Part shown: piece after piece, positions 37,596 to 45,756 of the stretch
How positions within the stretch are numbered: the first letter of the stretch is position 1
Layout of the letters: every line of letters starts with the position of its first letter
Assembly (NCBI GenBank): GCA_025782575.1
Contig: JALGYY010000008.1
Span: 44,373-108,372, forward strand
Source of the DNA: a bacterium
GTDB taxonomy: Bacteria > Orphanbacterota > Orphanbacteria > Orphanbacterales > Orphanbacteraceae
Direction of reading: 5' to 3'
Length of the DNA: 64,000 nt
Made by a program: the position numbers and the translations under genes
The notes under the pieces: generated by a model
Seen by the model: only the letters and a program-made list of their open reading frames with translations
Database searches by the model: none
What the model was told of the DNA's origin: nothing

Positions 37596-38125
37596 TTCAG
37601 TTTCTCCTCACTTGGAAGGGGCCAGTTTTCCGATCGGGTCGATTTCGGAGCGAACGCCTCCATGATCCCGAACAGCCTGTAAAGCATGCGCGTGCCGATC
37701 GGCGGCTTTCCCGTTTCCACAATGGCCTTCAGGTTCCTGACAATCATGCCGGCTCCCCCCTTCAGCTGTTTGGCGGTGCTTGTTCCGGGCATGACGTCGT
37801 GCACGGTCAATGTGAACTCCACACCTCCGCCGACCTCTTCGAGTTCGTAGGTGACGATGCAGGGAGGATCGTCAAACCGAGTGAACCGGAGAGTGTGCGA
37901 GTAACGGCGGGGAGGATCGAATTCGAGGACTTCCCCCACGACTCCCGTCCATTTGCCGTTCGGTGTTCGCATCCGGATCTGCCCGCCCGGTTCATAGCCG
38001 TCCGTGTGGCACCGCATATTGAAGAAGGAACCTTGCGGCTCATCCAGCTTGGTGATCTCCCGCCACACGTCTTCAATCGATCCATTGATGTGGATTCGGG
38101 CGACGATCTTTTCTCTTCCGGCCAT
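37592..38125 (-). CDS. SRPBCC/AHSA1-like START-fold protein
   Basis: 177 residues. KIVARIHINGSIEDVWREIT begins an AHA1/polyketide-cyclase type SRPBCC domain; GYEPGGQIRMRTPNGKW, VLEFDPPRRYSHTLRFTR and VEFTLTVHDVMPGTSTAKQL follow the family pattern of a hydrophobic ligand cavity. Such genes often sit just after an ArsR regulator, as here (15 bases). Ligand unknown. Confidence 0.83.
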   Translation of the reverse strand: MAGREKIVARIHINGSIEDVWREITKLDEPQGSFFNMRCHTDGYEPGGQIRMRTPNGKWTGVVGEVLEFDPPRRYSHTLRFTRFDDPPCIVTYELEEVGGGVEFTLTVHDVMPGTSTAKQLKGGAGMIVRNLKAIVETGKPPIGTRMLYRLFGIMEAFAPKSTRSENWPLPSEEKLK

Positions 38126-38140
38126 GTCTGCTCCTTCGTC

Positions 38141-38470
38141 TTATTCGCTCTCCGGTATTTCGATTTTGTATTTGATCGCCGTCAAACCCCTGGCCCAGTA
38201 AGAGCTGTAATCGGTAGTCCAGCGATCGTAGATCATCTGAATGGGAACAGGATTGAAGTAGAGGCGCCTCGACCGTCCCTCCTTCTTCGATGTGATGAGG
38301 CCGGCCTCTTCCAACACACCCAGATGCTTCATGACCGCCACTCGACTCATCTCGAAAAACGACGCGACCTCGCCCACGCGGCACCCCGGTTGCTCCTTGA
38401 CGATGTCCATCATGCGACGTCTGGCGTTGCTGGCAAGGGCTCGAAATATGGTATCCGTATTGCTTCTCAT
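38141..38470 (-). CDS. ArsR/SmtB-family transcriptional regulator
   Basis: 109 residues: winged-helix ALASNARRRMMDIVKEQPGC, RVGEVASFFEMSRVAVMKHL (recognition helix) and AGLITSKKEGRSRRLYF (wing). It lacks the cysteine metal site of ArsR/SmtB sensors, as do many SRPBCC-linked members. First gene of a three-gene operon with SRPBCC and membrane protein. A promoter and a 16-bp palindrome lie directly upstream. Confidence 0.88.
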   Translation of the reverse strand: MRSNTDTIFRALASNARRRMMDIVKEQPGCRVGEVASFFEMSRVAVMKHLGVLEEAGLITSKKEGRSRRLYFNPVPIQMIYDRWTTDYSSYWARGLTAIKYKIEIPESE

Positions 38471-38475
38471 GATTA

Positions 38476-38491
38476 GTAACTAAATAGTTAC
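38476..38491. promoter_or_regulatory. Operator palindrome for the ArsR-family gene
   Basis: GTAACTA-AA-TAGTTAC, two 7-bp arms separated by 2 bases, starting 6 bases from the start codon and overlapping the predicted -10 region. Position and symmetry fit autorepression by an ArsR-type dimer (inference). Confidence 0.6.
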
Positions 38492-38512
38492 ATATTTTCA
38501 ACTGCCCGTCAA
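38484..38512 (-). promoter_or_regulatory. Predicted promoter of the arsR operon
   Basis: On the minus strand TTGACG, 17-base spacer, AACTAT (or TAACTA at 16 bases). The transcript start would fall within a few bases of the start codon, so the message would have almost no leader, consistent with no visible ribosome-binding site. Confidence 0.5.
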
Positions 38513-38610
38513 CCAGGCGGATTCGACCCCTTCGACGGAAGGGGGGTTTCTGTTACCATGAGCCGGCGAAACAGCCCGAACGCAACCACTGAACCGGGGA
38601 GAAGGAAAAG

Positions 38611-39888
38611 TTGTCGCGCACTTTGGCGTTGGTACTCGCCGGCGGGCGGGTGGATGAGCTGAGCGTATTGACCCTTCATCGGCCGAAGGCGGCTGTCTTC
38701 TTCGGCGGCCTCTATCGAGTCATCGATTTCCCTTTGAGCAACCTGATGAACTCCGGCATCGAGCGCGTCGGAATTCTCTGCCAGTATCGTTCGTCCTCCC
38801 TCATCGATCACGTCGGGATAGGCGCTTCCTGGGATTTTGTCGGCCGCGACCGGGGCGTCACACTTTTGCCTCCCCAAAAAGCAACGGATGATTCCGACTG
38901 GTACAAAGGGACTACCGATGCCGTATACCAGAATCTTGAATTCCTGCAGGAACACCCCCACGACAATCTGATGATCCTCTCCGGCGACCATGTCTACTGC
39001 ATGGATTACGGGCCGATGATTCGTTACCACGAAGAGAAGAACGCCGACCTCACAGTCGGGCTTGTTGAAGTGCCGCGCGAGGGTGCCCACCGGTTCGGCC
39101 TGGCCCAGATCGACGACGAAGACGGCCATATAGGGGGGCGGATCATCGACTACGTCGAAAAGCCCGAACGACCGATCTACAATTGGGCATCGATGACAGT
39201 CTATCTCTTTCGACCGGAAGTACTGATCGACCTCATCAAGGATCAGGCTGCGAGAGGATCGTCCTGGGAATTCGGTCGTGACCTGCTCCCCCGTATGGTC
39301 GAAAGCCACCGGGTGTACGGCTATCGTCACCGGGGCTACTGGGCTTACAGCAGGACAATCGACGAGTACTGGCGATCAAACATGGACTTCCTCGACAACG
39401 GGGCCGCGCTCGGCTTCAACGACTGGCAGATACGGACGAACCTGGACGATAAGAACCTGCGCGACCGCCCGCCGGCCTATATCGGCGAGGGAGCGAGCGT
39501 GAAAGGATCTCGGATTACGTTCGGTTGCCGGATCGAAGGAAGCGTGGAACGGAGCATTCTCTTCCCGGGGGTAACCGTTGAAAAGGGAGCATCCGTGCGG
39601 GACTCGATCCTGTTCCCGGATGTCAGTGTGGGTGCGAATTCTCAGCTCAATATGGTGATTGCCGATGAAAAGGTGCGGGTCGGCCCGGCTGCTCGAATCG
39701 GCTACAGTAACGACCTGACTCCGAACAGGGCGTTCCCCGACCTCCTCTCCACAGGGATCACGCTGATCGGAAAAGAATCGCACCTGCCTGACAAAATCGA
39801 AATCGGACGAAACTGCATTGTCCCTCCGTTCCTGGAACCGGATCATTTTTCAGAGTCCTCCTATCCGTCGGGGGTACTCCTGACATGA
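38611..39888 (+). CDS. GlgC-like ADP-glucose pyrophosphorylase subunit, altered nucleotide loop (putative regulatory)
   Basis: 425 residues; TTG start after AAGGAAAAG. Clear GlgC family: LVLAGGRVDELSVLTLHRPK, FFGGLYRVIDFPLSNLMNSG, DSDWYKGTTDAVYQNLEFLQ, ILSGDHVYCMDYGPMI and a C-terminal left-handed beta-helix. The loop that is GGGxGTRL in active enzymes here reads AGGRVDEL, so the catalytic Arg and a Gly are replaced. The Lys of the KPAxxF block also stands in a changed context (RPKAAVFF). This is the pattern seen in non-catalytic partners (GlgD, plant large subunit). Overlaps the next gene by 4 bases (ATGA). Confidence 0.85.
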   Translation: MSRTLALVLAGGRVDELSVLTLHRPKAAVFFGGLYRVIDFPLSNLMNSGIERVGILCQYRSSSLIDHVGIGASWDFVGRDRGVTLLPPQKATDDSDWYKGTTDAVYQNLEFLQEHPHDNLMILSGDHVYCMDYGPMIRYHEEKNADLTVGLVEVPREGAHRFGLAQIDDEDGHIGGRIIDYVEKPERPIYNWASMTVYLFRPEVLIDLIKDQAARGSSWEFGRDLLPRMVESHRVYGYRHRGYWAYSRTIDEYWRSNMDFLDNGAALGFNDWQIRTNLDDKNLRDRPPAYIGEGASVKGSRITFGCRIEGSVERSILFPGVTVEKGASVRDSILFPDVSVGANSQLNMVIADEKVRVGPAARIGYSNDLTPNRAFPDLLSTGITLIGKESHLPDKIEIGRNCIVPPFLEPDHFSESSYPSGVLLT

Positions 39889-41138
39889 GACGCACACTGG
39901 TGATGCTTCTCGCGGGTGGAGGGGGCACACGGCTGAACGTGCTCGCCAAGGCGAGGGCGAAACCGGCTGTACCGTTTGCCGGCATGTACAGGATTATCGA
40001 TTTTGCGATGAGCAACGTGATGAACTCCGATGTCAATCGTGTGGCCGTTCTTACGCAGTACAAGCCCCTGTCTTTGAACGACCATATCGGCCAGGGGGAA
40101 GCTTGGGATCTCTCGGGCCGTATGCGAGGCGCCAAGATCCTTCCCCCTCGAACCGGAGAAGCGGCGTCAGACTGGTACAAGGGGACGGCCGACGCCATTC
40201 GACAGAACTTCGACCTCATTGATCAAATCAATCCCGAACGAATCCTGATCCTCTCGGGCGACCATATTTACTTCATGAACTACAACAGACTCGTCAACTT
40301 CCACACGGAATCCGACGCCGATGTCACGATCGCCATGATGCGTGTGCCATGGGAAGATACGAATCATTTCGGCATCGCTTCGGTAGACGATCGGAATCGG
40401 ATCACCGCCTGGGAAGAAAAACCGGTGGAGGCGAAGAGCAATCTCGCTTCCCTCGGCATCTACGTCTTTAACACGGCGTACCTGAAACGCATGCTGCGCG
40501 AAACCGGAGAGAATGATTTCGGACACGGAATCATTCCGGCGGCGCTTCGCGAAAAGAGCGTCTTCGCCTATCCGTACGTAGGCTACTGGAAAGACGTGGG
40601 TACCTTGCAGGCCTACTGGGACGCGAGCATGGATCTTATCCGGCCGGATTCAGGAGTCGATCTCGCCCGGTGGCGCGTCCGAACCAATCTGGAAATGGAC
40701 TCCCGTGTCGGCGACCGGCCGCCTACCCTGATCACCCATGATGCCGAAGTGAAAAACTCCATCGTCAGCCCCGGATGCCACATCGAGGGGAGTGTGGTTC
40801 GCTCAATACTCTCCCCCGGAGTCCGGGTGGCCCGCGGGGCGCGAGTGGTCGATTCCATTGTCATGCATGACTGTGCAATCGAGCAGGACGTCCTTGTCGA
40901 TCGTGCGATCCTCGACAAAGAGGTGACAGTCGGTCGCGCCACGATTATCGGTCACGGCGAAGAGGGGATACCCAACGCGGAAACCCCGGATCATCTCCAT
41001 ACGGGGCTCACATTGATCGGTAAGAAAGCAACGATCCCCGCGGGCGTCAAACTGGGGCGAAATTCGATCGTCGATGCGTGGGTGCGGGCGGATGCATTTC
41101 CGAAAGGGGAGATCCCGGCGGGGAGCACGATCCGCTGA
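39885..41138 (+). CDS. glgC: Glucose-1-phosphate adenylyltransferase (catalytic GlgC)
   Basis: 417 residues. Intact motifs: LLAGGGGTRLNVLAKARAKP, VPFAGMYRIIDFAMSNVMNS, ASDWYKGTADAIRQNFDLI, ILSGDHIYFMNYNRLVNFHT, ITAWEEKPVEAKSNLASLGI and GYWKDVGTLQAYWDASMDL, then the beta-helix with hexapeptide repeats. It makes ADP-glucose for glycogen or related storage glucan. It is translated together with the degenerate paralog upstream, suggesting a heterotetramer as with GlgC/GlgD. Confidence 0.9.
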   Translation: MRRTLVMLLAGGGGTRLNVLAKARAKPAVPFAGMYRIIDFAMSNVMNSDVNRVAVLTQYKPLSLNDHIGQGEAWDLSGRMRGAKILPPRTGEAASDWYKGTADAIRQNFDLIDQINPERILILSGDHIYFMNYNRLVNFHTESDADVTIAMMRVPWEDTNHFGIASVDDRNRITAWEEKPVEAKSNLASLGIYVFNTAYLKRMLRETGENDFGHGIIPAALREKSVFAYPYVGYWKDVGTLQAYWDASMDLIRPDSGVDLARWRVRTNLEMDSRVGDRPPTLITHDAEVKNSIVSPGCHIEGSVVRSILSPGVRVARGARVVDSIVMHDCAIEQDVLVDRAILDKEVTVGRATIIGHGEEGIPNAETPDHLHTGLTLIGKKATIPAGVKLGRNSIVDAWVRADAFPKGEIPAGSTIR

Positions 41139-41162
41139 TCGGCTATGAACCGGTTCCAAAAC

Positions 41163-41200
41163 GGCGGGCCCCCATTCGGGAGACCCGCCCTCTTGTTTCT
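41163..41200. terminator. Terminator between glgC and ferredoxin genes
   Basis: GGCGGG...CCCGCC stem followed on the plus strand by a T-rich run (CTCTTGTTTCTTCTT); on the minus strand GTTTTGG follows. Placed between convergent genes and usable by both. Confidence 0.6.
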
Positions 41201-41218
41201 TCTTACAATTCTGCGGTC

Positions 41219-41527
41219 CTACGCAAATCCCAGATTGGACTTCCTGTCCTCAGCGCCCGGTAACGGGTCGCCCTTTTCGGCCACTACCGGCAGGTCAGGA
41301 CATTTGTCAGCGTTGATCTGGAGCCACTTCTCCTGATCGCCCGGAAGGTCTTCTTCCGCGAAGATCGCCTCCACCGGACACTCAGGCACGCACGCTCCGC
41401 AATCGATGCACTCATCCGGATCGATGTAGAGCATCTGGTCGTCGCCGTGAAAGCAATCGACAGGGCAAACTGTTACACAATCCGTGAACCGGCAGCCCTG
41501 ACAGTTTTCGACTACGATGTAAGTCAT
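41219..41527 (-). CDS. fdxA: 7-Fe ferredoxin (FdxA type)
   Basis: 102 residues. CQGCRFTDCVTVCPVDCFHG (3Fe-4S ligands with the CxxxxxxC spacing) and CIDCGACVPECPVEAIF (4Fe-4S) are the pattern of the Azotobacter-type FdxA; the C-terminal helical tail after the second cluster is present. Small electron carrier in the cytoplasm. No obvious redox operon partner adjoins it. Confidence 0.93.
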   Translation of the reverse strand: MTYIVVENCQGCRFTDCVTVCPVDCFHGDDQMLYIDPDECIDCGACVPECPVEAIFAEEDLPGDQEKWLQINADKCPDLPVVAEKGDPLPGAEDRKSNLGFA

Positions 41528-41640
41528 CTCACTCTCCTGGAGTCATGGGATAGCCATTCAGCCTGGCATACACATCCATATCGTATCCGGGGAAATTCCT
41601 TCGCGCAAGTCCATCCGGCGTTTTTTTGATGATTTCCGGG

Positions 41641-42072
41641 TTAAAGTGCCCGGCGCATGGAGTAGGTCGCTCCGCCGAAGAGGAGTAGCCCGGCCAGAAG
41701 GAAAACAAGTATCCCGCTGAGGGGGGGGGAACTGAACCGGGTGGCGACGTTCCGGGAAGCAATGACGGCTCCCTCGCTGCCGAGCACCTGAAGAGATGTA
41801 ATTCCTGGAATCCGCGGTATCCAGCTGATGGTCCAGTCCTCGCCGAACCGTCCCACCAGCTCTTCTTCCGCAGTCTCACTGTTCGGCCGGTAGGTCACGC
41901 TCAGATCATAGACCCTGCCTGCTTCGGCGCCGACCAAAGTGACCTTCTGAGCCTCTCCATGAAGGGGAAATTCCTCGACCAGTTCAATCGTAACGGCACC
42001 CTCCGCGAATGCGCCCGGAAGCATGGTAAGCGCGGAGGCTGCCAGCCCTATGAAAAACAGCTTACTCCGCAT
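41641..42072 (-). CDS. Exported protein with C-terminal membrane segment, coupled to NSS transporter
   Basis: 143 residues: signal peptide MRSKLFFIGLAASALTMLPG, an extracytoplasmic beta-rich domain, and a C-terminal membrane helix (LSGILVFLLAGLLLFGG) with a basic tail (YSMRRAL). Family not recognised. Its ATG shares a base with the transporter's stop (TGATG), so translation is coupled; perhaps an accessory subunit of the NSS transporter (inference). Confidence 0.7.
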   Translation of the reverse strand: MRSKLFFIGLAASALTMLPGAFAEGAVTIELVEEFPLHGEAQKVTLVGAEAGRVYDLSVTYRPNSETAEEELVGRFGEDWTISWIPRIPGITSLQVLGSEGAVIASRNVATRFSSPPLSGILVFLLAGLLLFGGATYSMRRAL

Positions 42073-43634
42073 CAGTTGCCCGCTCCGCCGTCGACGAGCG
42101 CCGAGGCTTTTTTCTTCCTCTTTTGCGCGGCGATCCCGGTCAGAATCAGCGCTCCGCCGACAGTGAAAATGATCCAGCTGACGAGCACCAGGATGTGCAT
42201 ATTGCTCTGTTCACCCATGACGAAATCGTGGCCATACACTCCTCCGTCACTCGCTTCCGTGTTGATGGCGTACCCGAGAATCACCAGGATCACGATCGGA
42301 ATGACATACTTGATCATGATGTCAAAACTGATGTTCAACTGATATCGGGAGGTCTTGTTGATCGACTTTCGCAGTTTGTCCGCCCCGAGAACCCACCCCA
42401 CAAAAACGCATTCCAGAAATCCGCAGATCAGAAGGCCGTAGGAGAATGCCCAGTGGTCGAACAGATCGAGCAGGGTGAGGCCGAGTGTGCCGTCATTCGC
42501 AAGTGTGGGGTCGATCACTTTGGGGAGCGCAAAGATAACCGAGCCGATCGCGCCGAGAATACAGACAATGATGACAACGGGCCGCCGCCGTAGTCCGAAT
42601 CTGTCGATCACGCCCGAACCGAGCGCCTCGACAAGAGAGACGGACGAAGTGAGTCCCGCGGTAAGCAAGAGCGTATAGAACAGGATGCCGAAGAGCTTGA
42701 CGCCCACGGGAAATGCACCGAGCCCCTCGGGAATGACGAAAAATGTCATGCTGAGGGTCGAAGCGTTCGGGACGATGGCGAAACAGAAGAGGAGAGCGAA
42801 TATGGCGATCCCGGCGATGAATTCGAACGAACAGTTGAGAAACGAGATGGTGAAGGCGTTCGAAGTCTGGTCCGAATCCTTCGGGAGATAGGAGGCGTAG
42901 GTCGCCATGATTCCAAAACCGAGGGAGAGCGTGAAGAAAATCTGAGAGAACGCCCCCTGCCAGACCTGGGGATTCTTCATCACCTCAAAATCGGGCGTAA
43001 AGAGCAGATAGAGGCCGTTCGACCCGTTCTCGAGTGTGAGACCCCGCACGATGAGCACGATCATGAAGAGCCACATGAGCGGCACGAAAACTTTTACCAC
43101 CCGTTCGATCGACTTCGTTCCCCACCAGACGACGATCCCGTTCAGTAACCAGACGATCAGGACGTAAAACACGGTGTCGTATCGGGAAATCATATTGAAG
43201 AAGTAGGACATCGAGTTGGAAAGTGTGCCCGCTTCGAGGCCGAATGCCGGGACAGCGCTCGCCTGCCAGAGAGACCCGAAGGCGCCGATCAACGTGCCGA
43301 GTACCCAGGCGAGAATCGTAATGTAATACATCGTGATGACCGCGGCGTTCAGGAGGCCGAACCAGCCGACCCACTCCCCTTTGACCCCGGCCGCCATGTA
43401 CATCGCCTCGGGGAAGGCGCGCCGGTAGTGATGTCCTACGCCCAGTTCGAGCATCATCACGGGGATGCCGAGCACGAACAGCGCGATCAGATAGGGGATG
43501 TAGAAAGCGCCGGCGCCGAATCGATAGGCGTTGGCACTGAAAAAGACGATATTACCGAGGCCGATAGCGGAGCCGGAAGCGGCGAGAATGAAGCCGAGCT
43601 TGGACTTCCATACTCCTCGCGGCTCCTGCCCCAT
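42072..43634 (-). CDS. Sodium-dependent neurotransmitter-symporter family transporter (NSS/SNF)
   Basis: 520 residues from MGQEPRGVWKSKLGFILA; GGGAGGAACG stands directly before this ATG, and the longer open frame is not supported. About 12 membrane segments; the signature SKLGFILAASGSAIGLGNIV, GAGAFYIPYLIALFVLGIPV (unwound TM1 and sodium/substrate sites) and LGVGHHYRRAFPEAMYMAAG match bacterial NSS (LeuT-like) proteins. Amino acid or related solute uptake with sodium. Strongly hydrophobic throughout; substrate undefined. Confidence 0.9.
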   Translation of the reverse strand: MGQEPRGVWKSKLGFILAASGSAIGLGNIVFFSANAYRFGAGAFYIPYLIALFVLGIPVMMLELGVGHHYRRAFPEAMYMAAGVKGEWVGWFGLLNAAVITMYYITILAWVLGTLIGAFGSLWQASAVPAFGLEAGTLSNSMSYFFNMISRYDTVFYVLIVWLLNGIVVWWGTKSIERVVKVFVPLMWLFMIVLIVRGLTLENGSNGLYLLFTPDFEVMKNPQVWQGAFSQIFFTLSLGFGIMATYASYLPKDSDQTSNAFTISFLNCSFEFIAGIAIFALLFCFAIVPNASTLSMTFFVIPEGLGAFPVGVKLFGILFYTLLLTAGLTSSVSLVEALGSGVIDRFGLRRRPVVIIVCILGAIGSVIFALPKVIDPTLANDGTLGLTLLDLFDHWAFSYGLLICGFLECVFVGWVLGADKLRKSINKTSRYQLNISFDIMIKYVIPIVILVILGYAINTEASDGGVYGHDFVMGEQSNMHILVLVSWIIFTVGGALILTGIAAQKRKKKASALVDGGAGN

Positions 43635-44061
43635 CGTTCCTCCCTGACTATTCGCTGAATTCCGATCTGTGCAGACTAGGTGAACGGCAGCCGGGCTGTC
43701 AACGGTCTCAGGTCCGGAGTTTTCGCCACTTTTCAGAAGCCCGGCGACGACATCCAGCGGACCACGGGCACATCTTTGAGCTTTGATATTCGCTATTCTG
43801 GGGACACAATACGTAACTCCGCCAAGCGAAGCGGCGATATTACGTATTGTGTCCCCAGAATTCCGTCGGCTTGATCTCTCTCGATCCCTTTCCCGGATTA
43901 TGTAAACCTGACTCTCATTTTGAGAGAGAATTCCAGAACCAATGGAATCTACAACGGGACTTGGGGTAACCATCTTTGAGCTGGCCGCGCATTGTTGACA
44001 GGCCCGTTTCACCTCTCTACGATTCATTTGAATGTCCCACGCCCCTCATCCCGGAGGTCTC
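43635..44061. other. 427-base divergent intergenic region
   Basis: It contains the second GGGGACACAA palindrome and a small CTCTCA/TGAGAG hairpin at about 43.92 kb; promoters for the NSS gene and the SSS operon must lie here but I cannot name them with confidence. No gene seen. Confidence 0.5.
43795..43861. repeat. REP-like palindrome, copy 2
   Basis: Perfect 22-bp arms (ATTCTGGGGACACAATACG..) around a loop that itself folds (CCGC..GCGG). Same core as copies at 18.1 and 57.6 kb; here it lies between two divergently transcribed genes, so it is not simply a terminator. Confidence 0.75.
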
Positions 44062-44157
44062 TTGCCGCTCAGCACCATTCTCATTGTGGCCGGCTCCTGG
44101 GTTATCTTGCTGGCCCTTCTGATCGCCACCCGAAAACGTGGCGGAGACGAAGAGTGA
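44062..44157 (+). CDS. 31-residue single-pass membrane protein, small symporter accessory subunit candidate
   Basis: TTG start preceded by GGAGG at about 5 bases. The product (MPLSTILIVAGSWVILLALL followed by IATRKRGGDEE) has one membrane helix and a charged C-terminal tail. Its TGA overlaps the GTG start of the sodium:solute symporter by 4 bases (GTGA), strong evidence that it is translated and coupled to it. Small accessory subunits of this size are known for other sodium symporters, so a similar stabilising role is likely (inference). Confidence 0.72.
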   Translation: MPLSTILIVAGSWVILLALLIATRKRGGDEE

Positions 44158-45617
44158 GCGAAGCGGGCAATCACTCCCTCCTGTTCGGTCTCCTGTTTTA
44201 TCTGGCAGTCGTTCTGGCACTCGGGATAGCCGCGAGCCGCCTCATGAAGAGGCTCGATGACTTTCTGCTGGCCGGAAGGCGCCTTGGCGCGATCGCGACC
44301 GCGATCTCGGAACGGGCATCCGGCGAGAGCGCCTGGTTCCTGCTCGGACTTCCCGGCGCGGCATACGCGGTCGGGTTCACAGAGTACTGGACCGTTATCG
44401 GAAGCGCGGCCGGGATCTTCGCTTCCTGGCTGTTCATCGCCATTCCCCTCCGCAAGCTGACGGGCCGGCTCGGCGCCCTTACGATTCCCGACTACTTCGA
44501 AGCCCGATTCGGTGACACCGGCCGCCTGTTGCGAAGCGTTTCGATGGTGATCATCCTTTTCTTCTACACAGCGTACGTGGCGGCTCAGTTTGTCGGAGGA
44601 AGCAAAATCCTGGCGGCCACTTTCGATCTCGAAGTCAAATACGGGCTTATTCTGGGAGCCGTTATCGTCACTTTTTATACGCTGATGGGTGGCCTGCTCG
44701 CCGTCGTATGGACCGATGTCATCCAGGGTTTTCTGATGGCGGCCGTAGCGGTCATCCTGCCTGTGGTGGGCATTTACTATCTGGGCGGGCCGAGCGCCTT
44801 CATCGATTCGGTAGCGGCAAAGGGCCCGGAACTTCTCACGATGACGGGAGGAAGAGTAGGTGCGTCGTTTCTATTCGGTGTGATGATCGGATCTCTGTCG
44901 TGGGGGTTCGGCTATCTTGGCCAGCCCCACCTTCTTACCCGGTATATGGCTGCCCGCGGCCCCAAGGAGCTGAGGACCGGGCGGATGATCGCCATATCGT
45001 GGGTCATGATCGCCTACTGGTCCGCGCCGCTGATCGGAATGGTGGGCATCGGTATTCTCGGGCCCGACCTGGCCGACCCGGAAATGGTCATGCCGCTGGT
45101 GGCCAAAACCCTTCTGCCCGGATGGATCGCGGGAATTTTCATTGCGGGGGCTGTAGCCGCGATGATGTCGACCGCCGACTCGCAGCTTCTGGTCGCTACG
45201 TCCGCTGTAGTGGAAGACTTCTACGTCCGTCTTCTCGGAAACACGCGCTCCGCCCCCGAGCGCCTGATCTTTATCAGCAGGATCGCGACTGTCGCCATCG
45301 CGCTGATCGCCCTCTTTCTGGCGTTTTCCAGCCAGGAGCTGATTTATGACATGGTCTCCTATGCGTGGTCCGGACTGGGAGCGTCATTCGGGCCTCCACT
45401 TCTCCTCTCGCTCCGCTGGAAACGAATGACACTCTGGGGAGCGCTCGCCGGCATGATCTCCGGCACGGTTTCAAACGTCATCTGGAAGGCGGTTCCCGGA
45501 TTGAACGACATGATCGATCTCAAGTTCGCCACTTTTGTCATCTCGCTCATTTTCACTATTGCAGTCACACTGATCACCGCCCCACCGAAAAATAAAACAA
45601 TCGGTAGCGAAGCATAG
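44154..45617 (+). CDS. Sodium:solute symporter (SSS family, PutP-like)
   Basis: 487 residues from the GTG that overlaps the small gene's stop, with GGAG upstream. About 13 membrane helices. Family blocks: LDDFLLAGRRLGAIATAIS, ERASGESAWFLLGLPGAAYA, LRSVSMVIILFFYTAYVAAQ, YTLMGGLLAVVWTDVIQGFL and AGAVAAMMSTADSQLLVATS, all typical of SSS (proline/pantothenate-type) transporters. Sodium-driven uptake of an amino acid or organic acid; substrate unknown. Confidence 0.9.
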   Translation: MSEAGNHSLLFGLLFYLAVVLALGIAASRLMKRLDDFLLAGRRLGAIATAISERASGESAWFLLGLPGAAYAVGFTEYWTVIGSAAGIFASWLFIAIPLRKLTGRLGALTIPDYFEARFGDTGRLLRSVSMVIILFFYTAYVAAQFVGGSKILAATFDLEVKYGLILGAVIVTFYTLMGGLLAVVWTDVIQGFLMAAVAVILPVVGIYYLGGPSAFIDSVAAKGPELLTMTGGRVGASFLFGVMIGSLSWGFGYLGQPHLLTRYMAARGPKELRTGRMIAISWVMIAYWSAPLIGMVGIGILGPDLADPEMVMPLVAKTLLPGWIAGIFIAGAVAAMMSTADSQLLVATSAVVEDFYVRLLGNTRSAPERLIFISRIATVAIALIALFLAFSSQELIYDMVSYAWSGLGASFGPPLLLSLRWKRMTLWGALAGMISGTVSNVIWKAVPGLNDMIDLKFATFVISLIFTIAVTLITAPPKNKTIGSEA

Positions 45618-45621
45618 CGAC

Positions 45622-45743
45622 CCTCTCCCGGGCCACACGACCCTCCTCGAGAGAGACTTAAGCCGGCCGAGCAAGCAGGCGAGGGACGACGAGAGGAGTC
45701 CCGCAGCGTCTCTCGTGAGGAGGGTCGTGCCGCCCGGGAGAGG
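45622..45743. repeat. Long imperfect inverted repeat between convergent genes
   Basis: Two 36-base arms (CCTCTCCCGGGCCACACGAC.. and its near-complement) match at 32 of 36 positions and enclose about 50 bases with a further GGGA/TCCC hairpin. It lies between the stops of the SSS symporter and the sulfatase-like gene, so it can act as a strong transcript-end structure on both strands. No U-tract is present. Confidence 0.75.
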
Positions 45744-45756
45744 TGGGGCTTGGACG

